From AG2 sp036493735 (GTDB lineage Bacteria; Gemmatimonadota; Gemmatimonadetes; Gemmatimonadales; Gemmatimonadaceae): 64,000 nt of DNA. The stretch spans positions 1 through 64,000 of the forward strand of contig DASXPH010000103.1 in assembly GCA_036493735.1 (NCBI GenBank), in the 5' to 3' direction. The notes beneath the pieces were generated by a model. That model worked only from the letters and a program-made list of their open reading frames with translations, was not told the DNA's origin and did no database searches. Made by a program: the position numbers and the translations under genes. The first letter of the stretch is position 1. Each line of letters opens with the position of its first letter. Shown in pieces: positions 34,301-41,876 of the stretch.

Positions 34301-36596
34301 GCAGCGCGTCATGCCCGCGCGCCAATATGGGCAGCAGCACTGCGAAGGATTCCCTAACGGGCCTGAGACCTCGGACAGCACCAACCTTCATGGTTGCTTC
34401 GAGGTGTATCCCGGCTTCCCGAACGACAGCACAGGTATTGGCTATCTCATGATGGCGGATACGTCGCGCTTCACCTACGACGCGACGACCGGCTTCATGC
34501 TTACGGCTGACAATCGATATGCCAAGGTCCACCGCTCGTACTATCCGAACGGCGCGATTCAGCGCGACTCGCTATTCGTTCTGAACGGACCCACATACGT
34601 AGCCGGTAACAGCGTGACCGTGGGGACGAGTTATCAGGGCGCGACTTACGGGTGGACGAAACAATACAGTCTCGATGGCAAGGACTCCGTGCTCACCATT
34701 CCGGGTATTCCGAGTGGGGGCGGCAACATCACGTACACATATCGGACCGATGATGGCGCCCTATCGACCGTCACTGATCCGAGCGGCAATTGGTTCCGAT
34801 ACGCCTATGATAGTGCTGGTCGAGTTGATAGCCTGCTCGTCGGACCGTCAGGTGGAGGCAAGAGCATTTGGGAGACACGCGTTTACGACGTGGATGGCCG
34901 ACAAACGCGGCGCATCCGCGTAACGGGCAGCGGGCCGCTATTCGACGAGAGCTTCTGGTTCGACGCCCAGGGTCGGCCGATCAAAGTCGGACGCTCGACC
35001 GTCGCAAACGGCCTCCCTTCCGACACGAGCCGCTTCGTCTACTCCGGGCTTGGCGCAGTCCAAGCGCGCGAGCGCATCGATCAGCTCTCCAACTGGGAGA
35101 GCGAGGAATACCGCGTTGACGCCCTCGGGAACAATGTCGAGAGTCGCGATGGAGGGACGAACAGCCACGGCGTGCACGACCCGCGCTACTGGCAGTACAC
35201 CTTCCACGGCGAGCTCACGTCACGCAACACCTCTCAGCCGCAACGCCAGACGGAGACGTTGCTCCAGCAATTCGACCCCGACGGAAACGTCAGTCAGCGC
35301 TTCTTGTTGATTGCCGAGCTTTCCGGTGGGTATGACGTCGATGATCAAGTCCGCAACTATTACGATGCGGCGAATCGGTTGCGGGCGACGCAGCACTACC
35401 TAGACCCTTCGATTGGCGTCGCTCACGGCACTTTCGATGAGTACGAGTACGACGCGCTTGGCCGGCGCATTGTCGTGATCTCGCGTCGCAACGACAGCAT
35501 GCCCGCGTGTCATCCGTCGATCCAGCTCTGCATCCAGAACATCTGCAATCAGCAGGCGACGTGCAACTCCAGTTTCACGCGTTATGCCTGGGACGGGAAC
35601 CAAACACTGGTCGAGGATCGGCTGCCGTTTGGCAGCGCGAGCTATGGCTCGGATGATGGCTACGTGACCTACGTGCATGGCACGGAGATCGATCGGCCTC
35701 TTGGCGTCATCGACACGCGAATCAGTGGGAACTTACGAGTGCCGCATCCAACGTGGCGGGGGATGTATGAGTCGAGCAGCACGGCGAGCGGAGCACCGGC
35801 GGATTGCAGCCTAACGACTAACACGTGCAGCCTGGTGGCGTGGAATGCAACGAATTCGCTATACAAGCTCGATGCGCCAGGTGATACTCACGTTACCTAC
35901 ACGTATACGTGGGTCGGTGGACTGCTCATAAATCAGCAGGATGCCAGCGGGCTCCTGTATCGCCGGAATCGATACTACGATCCCATGAGCGGGCGATTCT
36001 CGCAGGAAGATCCTATCGGATTGGGAGGAGGTCTAAACACCTACGGGTTTGCGGGTGGTGATCCTGTCAATTACCAGGACCCGCTAGGACTATGTCCACC
36101 ATGCGGCGAGACGGAAGGTGCTGGCGCTGCAGGAGCAGCGGGTGTAGCTGGCGCGCTGACCGTACTGGCTTCTTCAACTGCCAATGGCGTTGCTGCAGCT
36201 ATCGACGAAGCAATCGAGCGCATCAAAAAGAAACTAGAAATTAAGTATGTCACGTACACACGAATTGGTCCGAATGGCCAAGTATATTCGGGCCGTACTA
36301 GTGGACTCGGAGATCCGCAGAGCATTGTGAATGCCCGGGCTCGCACGCATGATCCACGCTTGGCGGAATTTGGACCACCTGTGGTCGACCAGTGGGCCAC
36401 TGGCCTGGATGGTAGATCGGCTATACGCGGCCGTGAGCAGCAACTAATCGATTACCATGGAGGTGCACAGGCCGACCAAGGAAGCTCCGCCAACCTGATT
36501 CGGGGCGTAAGGAAAGACAATCCAGCAGGTTTGCTTTATTGGCAGCTGTCGAATGAGCAATTCGGTCCTCTATACAAGTACACGGGAACACCATGA
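31302..36596 (+). CDS. Rhs-repeat polymorphic toxin with nuclease-like C-terminal tip
   Basis: 1764 aa. A signal-like N-terminus (WWLGAIMVPLAAGAFSS) is followed by two Ig-like/CARDB-like segments (about 50-250) and then a long array of YD/Rhs repeats (about 420-1600: YTYDNLGRKTAHV, YQYDANDLLATV, YEYDALGRRIVVI). The array closes with the core motif GRFSQEDPIGLGGGLNTYGF and DPVNYQDPLGL near residue 1590. After this boundary the variable tip (about 160 aa) reads YVTYTRIGPNGQVYSGRTSG, ARARTHD, RGREQQLIDYHGG and NLIRGVRKDNP, resembling GIY-YIG/URI-type toxin nucleases. Base composition drops in the tip, as in exchanged toxin ends. The immunity candidate overlaps the stop. Confidence 0.85.
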   Translation: MKFITTMVASAVRRRPAWWLGAIMVPLAAGAFSSRPTVRVPTPSTRRSIHPDTEAPFVQITPSGAIHTSAVNVLISYCDDSSLNASSRSITRDGSSWALGYTTSTKRGCGVYATSSGSFTLAPNASTTIVAAISDNMGNRGSATVTITYVPTYTVTVTADSSAVTRQSDATTSQTFTVRNSGSETGTYTLTPTCTGGVSSCGAPPSIQVASGQSAPVTVSYHTAIGPATGSVSLRAVATQDASANSTGTSTVTVSALPSNVMVNVMLPGWTGLERSSCLSIAIVRDVAYQCDAFRIAHPLPAVTTRARARVPALLYYSDWVQGMGASVNVSIPTSIPTIPDSVQFNVYKRNSDSTRTLLGTRSYGWAVDGFGRSPERLSISWVTALTGVLFYRLEVRFKSGSGAWQTNAQADGEMLGTYRVSSSFGAGWWLAGVEQLALNQAGSGSRPDSVVAWVDGDGSLRKYVYRQTLSGQDVYTADYSPDRPDTLIKSPGAPTLPWSRHAANNVRVVFDNYGRHSLTINRVGDTTRLAWKSGGALRLDTLIVPGGLRYVFQYDANDLLATVVSPAASGSRQVQFARQYVSGAPTGGVRKITDPSQDSVTFEYPTWAPSTAIVARTDRRLVRTIFDWEPWGPGLSDAVTPDGNGNNVPHYFHNPANVGMAPTSKPISVDSLFLRYVNPRGYATIFWLNSLGAPTQITNAVGQTTTITYGDSRFPGLATQVVGPGGLTSQATYNARGLADNTIALNPFGDGRNATTTYSWDPKWNMVTGIHSPAGSADSIAYDTSGNRLWQQDGRGSLSRVNFGYDAQNRLITVQPPGNPSNKLQQIAYDATLGNVSSVTTPMGFVSHYYTDAIGRDTLTDTPIDTLQSLRQKSRTTYNVADEVDSTISIGPAVTYTLQSVGQAQWSSPVHAETLYVKHQYDAEGNLTAVTSVPAPQDTLGDLLMQDTYTYDNLGRKTAHVVAHGPWENTSYDLNGNVISSWRPSGTLTMQYDALDRLTQRVMPARQYGQQHCEGFPNGPETSDSTNLHGCFEVYPGFPNDSTGIGYLMMADTSRFTYDATTGFMLTADNRYAKVHRSYYPNGAIQRDSLFVLNGPTYVAGNSVTVGTSYQGATYGWTKQYSLDGKDSVLTIPGIPSGGGNITYTYRTDDGALSTVTDPSGNWFRYAYDSAGRVDSLLVGPSGGGKSIWETRVYDVDGRQTRRIRVTGSGPLFDESFWFDAQGRPIKVGRSTVANGLPSDTSRFVYSGLGAVQARERIDQLSNWESEEYRVDALGNNVESRDGGTNSHGVHDPRYWQYTFHGELTSRNTSQPQRQTETLLQQFDPDGNVSQRFLLIAELSGGYDVDDQVRNYYDAANRLRATQHYLDPSIGVAHGTFDEYEYDALGRRIVVISRRNDSMPACHPSIQLCIQNICNQQATCNSSFTRYAWDGNQTLVEDRLPFGSASYGSDDGYVTYVHGTEIDRPLGVIDTRISGNLRVPHPTWRGMYESSSTASGAPADCSLTTNTCSLVAWNATNSLYKLDAPGDTHVTYTYTWVGGLLINQQDASGLLYRRNRYYDPMSGRFSQEDPIGLGGGLNTYGFAGGDPVNYQDPLGLCPPCGETEGAGAAGAAGVAGALTVLASSTANGVAAAIDEAIERIKKKLEIKYVTYTRIGPNGQVYSGRTSGLGDPQSIVNARARTHDPRLAEFGPPVVDQWATGLDGRSAIRGREQQLIDYHGGAQADQGSSANLIRGVRKDNPAGLLYWQLSNEQFGPLYKYTGTP

Positions 36597-37033
36597 TGAA
36601 GAAGCCGCTGAGCGCCGGAGAGGTTGAGGCCGTGAACAACCTTCGCGAACGGCTTATAGCGATGCTTGGATTCTTCGAGAATGCTCAAGAATTCAGAAGT
36701 GCTCCTCGTTTCCGTGCACTCGTGGAGGAAACAGCCGCGCGGGGTAGCCTGCGTGCAATGCGGTTGCTGGCTAGGGAGATCGATGATATGGCGAATGCCC
36801 TTCATCCGCACGAGCGCGAGGGTTTGGAAGCAATGTTGCGGAGCCGATTCGCGATCGACAAAGAGACAGAACGAGCTGAACTGCGTAGGCGTGTTGCGCT
36901 CGTACTCAAGCGCGGCACCATTGCGAGCGAAACAGAACGTCGCCACCTAGAGGATTACGCGGAGATGCTTGAGTCAATCGGCGAAGATCAGTCCGAGCTA
37001 AGAGCTGTGCGCTCGCTCCTTGACAGAAGCTGA
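36593..37033 (+). CDS. Candidate immunity protein for the Rhs tip
   Basis: 146 aa; the ATGATGA overlaps the Rhs stop, so it is translated together with the toxin. It is all-helical and highly charged (SAGEVEAVNNLRERLIAMLG, DDMANALHPHEREGLEAML, IASETERRHLEDYAEMLES) with no known domain. Position directly after the toxin tip, similar low GC and small soluble size fit a cognate inhibitor that neutralises the nuclease in the producing cell. That role is inferred, because immunity proteins are too diverse to recognise by sequence. Confidence 0.65.
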   Translation: MMKKPLSAGEVEAVNNLRERLIAMLGFFENAQEFRSAPRFRALVEETAARGSLRAMRLLAREIDDMANALHPHEREGLEAMLRSRFAIDKETERAELRRRVALVLKRGTIASETERRHLEDYAEMLESIGEDQSELRAVRSLLDRS

Positions 37034-37048
37034 CAGAACCTCTTGCTC

Positions 37049-37088
37049 CTTACGATCACACGTTGCAATCCCGGCGTGTGATCGTAAG
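37049..37088 (+). terminator. 14-bp perfect hairpin after the immunity gene
   Basis: CTTACGATCACACG (37049-37062) pairs fully with CGTGTGATCGTAAG (37075-37088) around a 12-nt loop, 15 bp after the immunity stop. No T-run follows, so it may be a transcript-stabilising hairpin or a recombination mark for cassette exchange. The stretch 37089-37306 shows no convincing gene on either strand. Confidence 0.5.
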
Positions 37089-37306
37089 CAGCGCCCCAAA
37101 GGAGGAATGAGCCACTCGCCACGGATAGTCGGAATCGCTCGCGGAGACCTTCACCTCGACGACGTCGCGCAATATGGCAGATGGCTCGCGCTCGGACCGA
37201 CGTTCCCAAGCCGCCACAAGTGGCCTGAAGAAATCAGACAGGTGAGATAAGTGGAAATCGGCGCTCCACAGGTCGATACTCTCGCCAACCGGGAAGCCGA
37301 TTTCCG

Positions 37307-37609
37307 ATGCGACGGCCCCGCCGCAATCACTCACCGGCATTCAAGGCCAAAGTGGCCTTGGCCGCCATCGAAGGCAACGCAACGCTCGCCGAGCTCGCAC
37401 AGCGCTTCGATGTGCACCCGAATCAGATCACCAAATGGCGACGGCAGGAGGTCGCCAACGCCGCCGATGCGTTCGCGAGCGAGAGCGAACGGCACGAGCC
37501 CCCGATTGATGCGAAGGCGGTCCACGCGAAGATCGGGCAGCAGGCGCTGGAGTTGGATTTTTTGTCCAACGCGCTCGGACGGCGGTCGCGCCCGAGCGGA
37601 AAGCGATGA
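37307..37609 (+). CDS. IS3-family transposase OrfA
   Basis: 100 aa with the well-known helix-turn-helix start of this group: RRNHSPAFKAKVALAAIEG, TLAELAQRFDVHPNQITKWRR, then the coiled-coil/zipper part (KIGQQALELDFLSNAL). It binds the element's inverted repeats. The last ten residues (RRSRPSGKR) differ from the usual AERKAMI ending, because the overlap with OrfB at 37606 has slipped. It is unlikely to be active since its OrfB is broken. Confidence 0.75.
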   Translation: MRRPRRNHSPAFKAKVALAAIEGNATLAELAQRFDVHPNQITKWRRQEVANAADAFASESERHEPPIDAKAVHAKIGQQALELDFLSNALGRRSRPSGKR

Positions 37610-38095
37610 TCAGTCGCGACCACCAACTGGCGGTCACGAGACAAGCGAAGCTCCTCGGGCTGTCGCGGGCCCCCGTGTATTACACGCCGGAACCCGTCGA
37701 CGACACGGGATCTCGCCCTCATGCGACGGCTCGATGAGCTCCACCTCGAGCTGCCGTTCGCCGGGAGCCGGACGTTACGCGATCTCTTACGTGCCGAGGG
37801 CGTCGCGATCGGCCGCGAGCACGTGCGCACGCTCATGCGACGCATGGGGATCACAGCCATTTACCAACAAGCCAAGACAACGCAGCGCCATCGCGCGCAT
37901 TCGGTGTTCCCCTACCTGCTCCGCGCTGCGGATTCACGCAGCCGAATCACGAGTGGGCGGCGAATATCACGTGCATCCGCGAGTCGGAAAGTCTTGAGCT
38001 GGCGCCTGTCGCCCACGCTCACGAGTGATTTCTGCGTCGCGGCGCTCGAGGAGGCGCTCGCGCACTACGCCTGCTTGGGGAAGCTGGCTTGCTAG
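37606..38095 (+). pseudogene. IS3-family transposase OrfB, multiply broken
   Basis: Frame 1 starts MISRDHQLAVTRQAKLLGLSR, the canonical OrfB start. Sense then moves to the frame of 37721 (LDELHLELPFAGSRTLRDLL, VRTLMRRMGITAIYQ) and, after a shift near 37925, to LRIHAAESRVGGEYHVH, a decayed equivalent of the first catalytic block. The end returns with KVLSWRLSPTLTSDFCVAALE. At least two frameshifts and one deletion are present, and the DDE core is destroyed. Confidence 0.75.
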
Positions 38096-38394
38096 GGGAG
38101 ATCAGTCTCGGCGGACCGCGCCTGAGGCGCCTGGATCACCTGATCTCTCTTCAGGTGGTGCTGCGTTCAATGAAGGGCAGGCTTCAGAACGTTGTTGTCC
38201 GACAACGAGTTATTAGAAGAGAGGACGGACCAACGTCTCCCCTCGGAGGGGCCTTTCGGCCTGAAATGGCTCCAATCATACACCACACAAAAAACGACAA
38301 TCGCCATTCATGACACATTTCCGCAGTGCTCACTCAGATAACAGTTTGGTCATCAATAGCTTATACCGGCGGACTTGTGGTGTATGTTTAACAA
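38096..38394. other. Non-coding stretch with two small hairpins
   Basis: I see no gene here. Around 38238-38263 two short GC hairpins lie in tandem (CCCCTCGGAGGGG and GGCCTTTCGGCC). AT content rises in 38270-38400. The stretch separates the decayed IS3 element from the tRNA remnant and may contain the end of an integrated element. Confidence 0.35.
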
Positions 38395-38430
38395 AACGAC
38401 TTACAGCGACCGCGGCCGCTGTAAGTCGTT
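38395..38430. terminator. 14-bp perfect hairpin beside tRNA remnant 3
   Basis: AACGACTTACAGCG (38395-38408) pairs perfectly with CGCTGTAAGTCGTT (38417-38430) around an 8-nt GC loop, with A-rich sequence on one side and TGTTT on the other. It lies 20 bp downstream (on the minus strand) of the tRNA-Pro remnant, the same arrangement as at 9551-9581 but with unrelated sequence. Confidence 0.55.
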
Positions 38431-38450
38431 GTTTAGCATCTGCTTAAGTC

Positions 38451-38490
38451 GGGACGGCGGGATTTGAACCCGCGACCCCCTGAACCCCAT
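38451..38490 (-). repeat. tRNA-Pro-like 3' remnant (copy 3)
   Basis: On the minus strand ATGGGGTTCAGGGGGTCGCG, GGTTCAAATCCCGC, then CGTCCCGAC: the last 40 or so bases of a proline tRNA (anticodon loop with GGG, T arm, acceptor strand CGTCCCG and discriminator A). The 5' half is absent. Copies at 8460 and 9594 are near-identical. An ORF running into this site (minus, 38641-38444) ends in the usual artefact GSNPAVPT. The rest of 38491-38721 shows no gene. Confidence 0.7.
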
Positions 38491-38721
38491 TGTGGTTGAA
38501 CAGCGTGAGCCGCGCGTGCAAAGTCGCTAAAATCCGCACGTTACCGCACCTGACAACCTCGAAAGTCGCAAAGCTTTTGGCGCCTCTTGAGGCGCAAAAC
38601 ATACACCGACACATCCCACAGCCTCGGGACGGCGCAGCCAAAGATCATCAGATTTCGCGGCCGATTCTGATTCTAGAGCGGATGACAAACTTACGCCGGC
38701 CCCACGCCTGTGGATTTCCCA

Positions 38722-39624
38722 TCAGCGCGGCATCTGCTGCTGCTGCAACGCGGCCGCGCCGACGAAGGCACCCAGCCCCATGGATTCGACCGCGGTACTG
38801 GGAATCACCATCAGAGCGCCCTTCTCCTTCAGCCCTTCATATAGAATGTTCATCGCGCGCAGGTGGAGCGCGGTTGGGTTCGTCGCGTACGTCTTCGCTG
38901 CCTGCTCGAACTGCGCGGCGATCTCCACCTCCGCCTGCGCCAGGATGATGCGCGCCGATTTCTCGCGCGCGGCCTGCGCCTCGCGCGACATCGCGTCCTG
39001 GAGCGACGCCGGAATGATCACGTCCCGCATCTCCACCGACTGCACGTTGATCCCCCACGGCATGGCCCGCTCGTCGATGAGCTCCTGCAGCTCGGCCTCG
39101 ATGCGCTCGCGGCCGCGCAGCAGATCGGCCAGCGAGGTGCGGCCGATGATGTCCCGCAACGCGGTCTGCGCCGCCCAGCTCACAGCCTGGGCGTAGTCCT
39201 GCACCTCGAGCGCCGCCTTTTCGGTGTCGTGCACCTTCCAGAAGAGCACTGCATCGACGTTCACCGGCACAGTGTCGAGCGTGAGCGTTTCCTCAGCCGC
39301 GAAGCTAGTCGTGATGACCCGCTGGTCCACCCAGAAGGCGACCTTCTCGACAAGCGGCACGATGAAGAATAGTCCCGGACCGCGCAGTGCCTGGAACCTG
39401 CCGAGGCGGAGGACGACGGCCCGCTCCCACTGGCTTGCCATCTTGGGGGAGAGCGCCAGAATGGCGCCGATAATCAGGCCGACGATGATCCCTGCGATGG
39501 AGCCCGACGCGACCGTGACGCCAAGTCCGAGCGCGCCAAGGAGGAACACCAGAATGACGGAGATGAAGTTGACGTGTGGTGTGTTGGTGCGAAGACGTGT
39601 CGGTGGATCGGTGGCGACGGGCAT
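38722..39624 (-). CDS. Slipin (stomatin/band 7, SPFH family) membrane protein
   Basis: 300 aa. The N-terminal hydrophobic pair (VILVFLLGALGLGVTVASG, IAGIIVGLIIGAILALSP) anchors it. The SPFH domain follows (VVLRLGRFQALRGPGLFFIVP, TLDTVPVNVDAVLFWKV, AVSWAAQTALRDIIGR), then a long coiled coil (AQAAREKSARIILAQAEVEIA) and a C-terminus VIPSTAVESMG as in bacterial slipins. These proteins form ring-like scaffolds that organise membrane domains. In many genomes the slipin is paired with an NfeD-type protease; none is next to it here. Confidence 0.85.
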   Translation of the reverse strand: MPVATDPPTRLRTNTPHVNFISVILVFLLGALGLGVTVASGSIAGIIVGLIIGAILALSPKMASQWERAVVLRLGRFQALRGPGLFFIVPLVEKVAFWVDQRVITTSFAAEETLTLDTVPVNVDAVLFWKVHDTEKAALEVQDYAQAVSWAAQTALRDIIGRTSLADLLRGRERIEAELQELIDERAMPWGINVQSVEMRDVIIPASLQDAMSREAQAAREKSARIILAQAEVEIAAQFEQAAKTYATNPTALHLRAMNILYEGLKEKGALMVIPSTAVESMGLGAFVGAAALQQQQMPR

Positions 39625-39917
39625 TCTGGCGATTCTCGCGTGGCGGGGTTCCGCACGCTGCTACGAGGCGGTCTCTGGAGTCAAGGGTCGGAAATAATCA
39701 TCGCGCCTTATAGAAGATCTGGGCAACGTCGCGCGTGGTGATGGTTGGCATTGAAGGTCCTTGTGCCAGTCGCACAAGAGTCCATCGAACCCGTGTAGTC
39801 GTGCAATTGGACGTTCGTGTCTGCCTCGACTAGCTCGTCGACCGGTCGAGATGCGAGTTTCTTGCGGCGAAGTGGCAATTGCAATGCGAGCGTGATGCTA
39901 TCCTTGGGAACTTGATT

Positions 39918-41300
39918 ATGACTTCCTCAACCCGGGACGGTGGCCCAGCCAAACCCCAAATGCTCATCCTTGGCGGCGGAATCGGCGGTCTCGCCGCGGC
40001 GCGGCACCTCGATGGACAACTCGGCAAACGCGCGGCCATCGATGCCACGCTCGTGAGCCGTGACAATTTCTTTCTCCTGCCACCCCTGCTCTTCGAGGCG
40101 TGCTCGGGCGTGCTCGAGCTACGCCACTGTGCGCAGCCAATTCGGCCCTGTCTTCGCCGCGTTCGATTTCTCGAGGGCACGGTGACCGACGTCGACGTCG
40201 AGCGACGCGTTGCGTGCGTGCTCCTCGCCGACGGCGCGCTGCACGAGTTGGCGTACGATCACGTCGTGGTCGCGCTCGGCGCGATGACAAACATAAAATT
40301 GATCCCAGGATCGGAGCACGCACGAACGTTCAAGACCGTCGCCGATGCGCTTCTCTTGCGGAACCATCTCATCGAGCAGCTCGAGCGCGCTTACGTCGAG
40401 ACTAACCCGGAGAAGCGCCAAGAGCTCCTGACCATCGTCGTCGTCGGTGGCGGTCTCGTCGGTGTCGAGCTACTCGGCGAGCTTTCGGCTTTCCTGGATG
40501 ATGAGCTGCGCTACTATCCGGACCTACGGCGGCAGGATCTTCGCTTTCACCTCTTCGAGGCTGGCGATCGATTGATTCCGGAGATGAAGCCGTCTGTCGC
40601 AGAGTACGCCGTGCACGTGTTGCGGCGCCGCGGCGCCGAGCTGCACACCACAGCGCCGGTCCAGCGCATCACGCCGAGCGCCGTGCAGTGCAAAGAGGGG
40701 ATGATCAACGCGGGAACGATCGTGCTCGCGCCGGGAATCGTGCCGAACGCGGTCGCGTCGGCAATGAAGGTCGAACACGATCGCCGCGGCCGCATCGTGA
40801 CCGATGCGACGCTGCGCAGCGTGAGTCATCCGAACGTGTGGGCGTTCGGCGACTGCGCGGCGACGCCCGCGCCGGGCGGCGGCATCTATCCGGCGCTCGC
40901 GCAGCACGCTCTGCGCGCGGCGCGGGTAGCAGCACGGAACGTCACCGCCGTTATCGATCGCCGCGCGCCGACGCCCTTCGTGTACGAGCCCTTAGGCAGC
41001 ATGGCTGCATTCGGCCATACACGTGCCGCCGCCGAAGTCCGTGGAGTGACGTTCAGGGGATTCTTCGCTTGGTGGCTACGTCGAACGTACTACCTCTTTC
41101 AGATGCCACGGTGGGATACCCGGCTTCGCATCGCATTCGATTGGACGGTTGCGCTGCTCGTTCGCCCGGATTTGACGAAGATCGATATTGCGAAGGTCGA
41201 TCTCGCCGATGAACGCGAGCAGGAGCGACGCAATAGCGCTGCCGGCGGCTCGTTCTCGTCGCCAGCAGCGCTTACGCGTCGATCCACTCCGCCGTCGTGA
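39918..41300 (+). CDS. ndh: Type II NADH:quinone oxidoreductase (NDH-2)
   Basis: I prefer the ATG at 39918 (MTSSTRDGG, with GGGAA upstream) over 39879. The 460-aa flavoprotein has the FAD-binding LILGGGIGGLAAARHL near the start, the NAD-binding VVVVGGGLVGVELLGEL near residue 180, and the second FAD motif NVWAFGDCAATPAP near 315. The C-terminal part (FFAWWLRRTYYLFQMPRW) is the membrane-association region of NDH-2. It passes electrons from NADH to quinone without pumping protons. Its 3' end overlaps the convergent isochorismatase-like gene by 29 bp. It is divergent from the slipin gene. Confidence 0.85.
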   Translation: MTSSTRDGGPAKPQMLILGGGIGGLAAARHLDGQLGKRAAIDATLVSRDNFFLLPPLLFEACSGVLELRHCAQPIRPCLRRVRFLEGTVTDVDVERRVACVLLADGALHELAYDHVVVALGAMTNIKLIPGSEHARTFKTVADALLLRNHLIEQLERAYVETNPEKRQELLTIVVVGGGLVGVELLGELSAFLDDELRYYPDLRRQDLRFHLFEAGDRLIPEMKPSVAEYAVHVLRRRGAELHTTAPVQRITPSAVQCKEGMINAGTIVLAPGIVPNAVASAMKVEHDRRGRIVTDATLRSVSHPNVWAFGDCAATPAPGGGIYPALAQHALRAARVAARNVTAVIDRRAPTPFVYEPLGSMAAFGHTRAAAEVRGVTFRGFFAWWLRRTYYLFQMPRWDTRLRIAFDWTVALLVRPDLTKIDIAKVDLADEREQERRNSAAGGSFSSPAALTRRSTPPS

Positions 41301-41802
41301 CCACCGCCGCTTGCCGCGGAAACACCTTCTCGAGCAGCACGCGATGCACCTCGGCGTCCATGTCCGCGCAGAGATCCGAGAGCACCGTCACCTGGTAGTC
41401 CTTGTCGGCGGCTTCACGGAGCGTCGACAACACGACGCCGCTGGTCGCGATGCCGCACAGCACCAGGTGACGAATGCCGTTCGCGCGTAGCAGCACCTCG
41501 AGATCGCTGCCGGTGAACGCGCTGACGCGCTTCTTCGTGACGACGGTATCGCCGTCGCCCGGCGTCATCACGGGCTGGGCGCCGACCAGCCACGACGCGT
41601 GCGCGCGAAACATTTCGTTGGCCTCCGGCGCACCCGGGCGGAACGCGACCACCACGTGGATCACGCGCATCCCCTGCGCGCGGGCGTGCTCGACCACCGT
41701 CGTCGCGCGGGCGAGATAGCGGTCCTTGTCCTCGATGCGATCGATGACGCCAGGCTGCACATCCATGACGAGCAGGGCAATTCTGTCCGTGTTGTTGGGC
41801 AT
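41272..41802 (-). CDS. Isochorismatase-like hydrolase without the catalytic Cys
   Basis: 176 aa from the ATG at 41802. The fold is clear: ALLVMDVQPGVID with the catalytic Asp, VVTKKRVSAFTGSDLE with the Lys, HLVLCGIATSGVVLSTLREA. In active members the last block has C-V at the position where this protein has G-V (SGVV), so the nucleophile is missing; a Cys five to six residues earlier (LVLCG) is structural in the family. It may be a binding protein or use another mechanism. It is divergent from marR, with a palindromic operator between them. Confidence 0.8.
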   Translation of the reverse strand: MPNNTDRIALLVMDVQPGVIDRIEDKDRYLARATTVVEHARAQGMRVIHVVVAFRPGAPEANEMFRAHASWLVGAQPVMTPGDGDTVVTKKRVSAFTGSDLEVLLRANGIRHLVLCGIATSGVVLSTLREAADKDYQVTVLSDLCADMDAEVHRVLLEKVFPRQAAVVTTAEWIDA

Positions 41803-41834
41803 GGCCAAGGAGTAACGCCGTCCGAGCGGATATG

Positions 41835-41858
41835 CAAGCTACTTGCGCAAGTTGCTTG
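41835..41858. promoter_or_regulatory. 24-bp palindromic operator between isochorismatase-like gene and marR
   Basis: CAAGCT ACTTGCGCAA GTTGCTTG is a near-perfect palindrome: the central ACTTGCGCAAGT is exact, and the flanking CAAGC/GCTTG arms match. It lies 32 bp before the minus-strand gene and 18 bp before the marR ATG at 41877. MarR proteins typically bind such sites in the divergent region they regulate, so this one should control both directions. Confidence 0.7.
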
Positions 41859-41876
41859 TGCATTCGATCGTTCGGT

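Larger units (their letters stand above)
37307..38095 (+). mobile_element. Decayed IS3-family element
   Basis: A recognisable OrfA (37307-37609) is followed by an OrfB broken by several frameshifts and a deletion (37606-38095). Ends could not be set. No CGTTAGGC octamer lies inside it. It sits between the Rhs locus and the third tRNA-Pro remnant. Confidence 0.75.

Noticed and set aside
8460..38490. Complete tRNA genes at the three tRNA-like sites
   Set aside because: Only anticodon-loop, T-arm and acceptor 3' strands are present; the matching 5' halves are missing at all three places.
38444..38641. 65-codon minus-strand gene ending GSNPAVPT
   Set aside because: Its end is the translated tRNA remnant, a common artefact, and the rest has no homology that I recognise.
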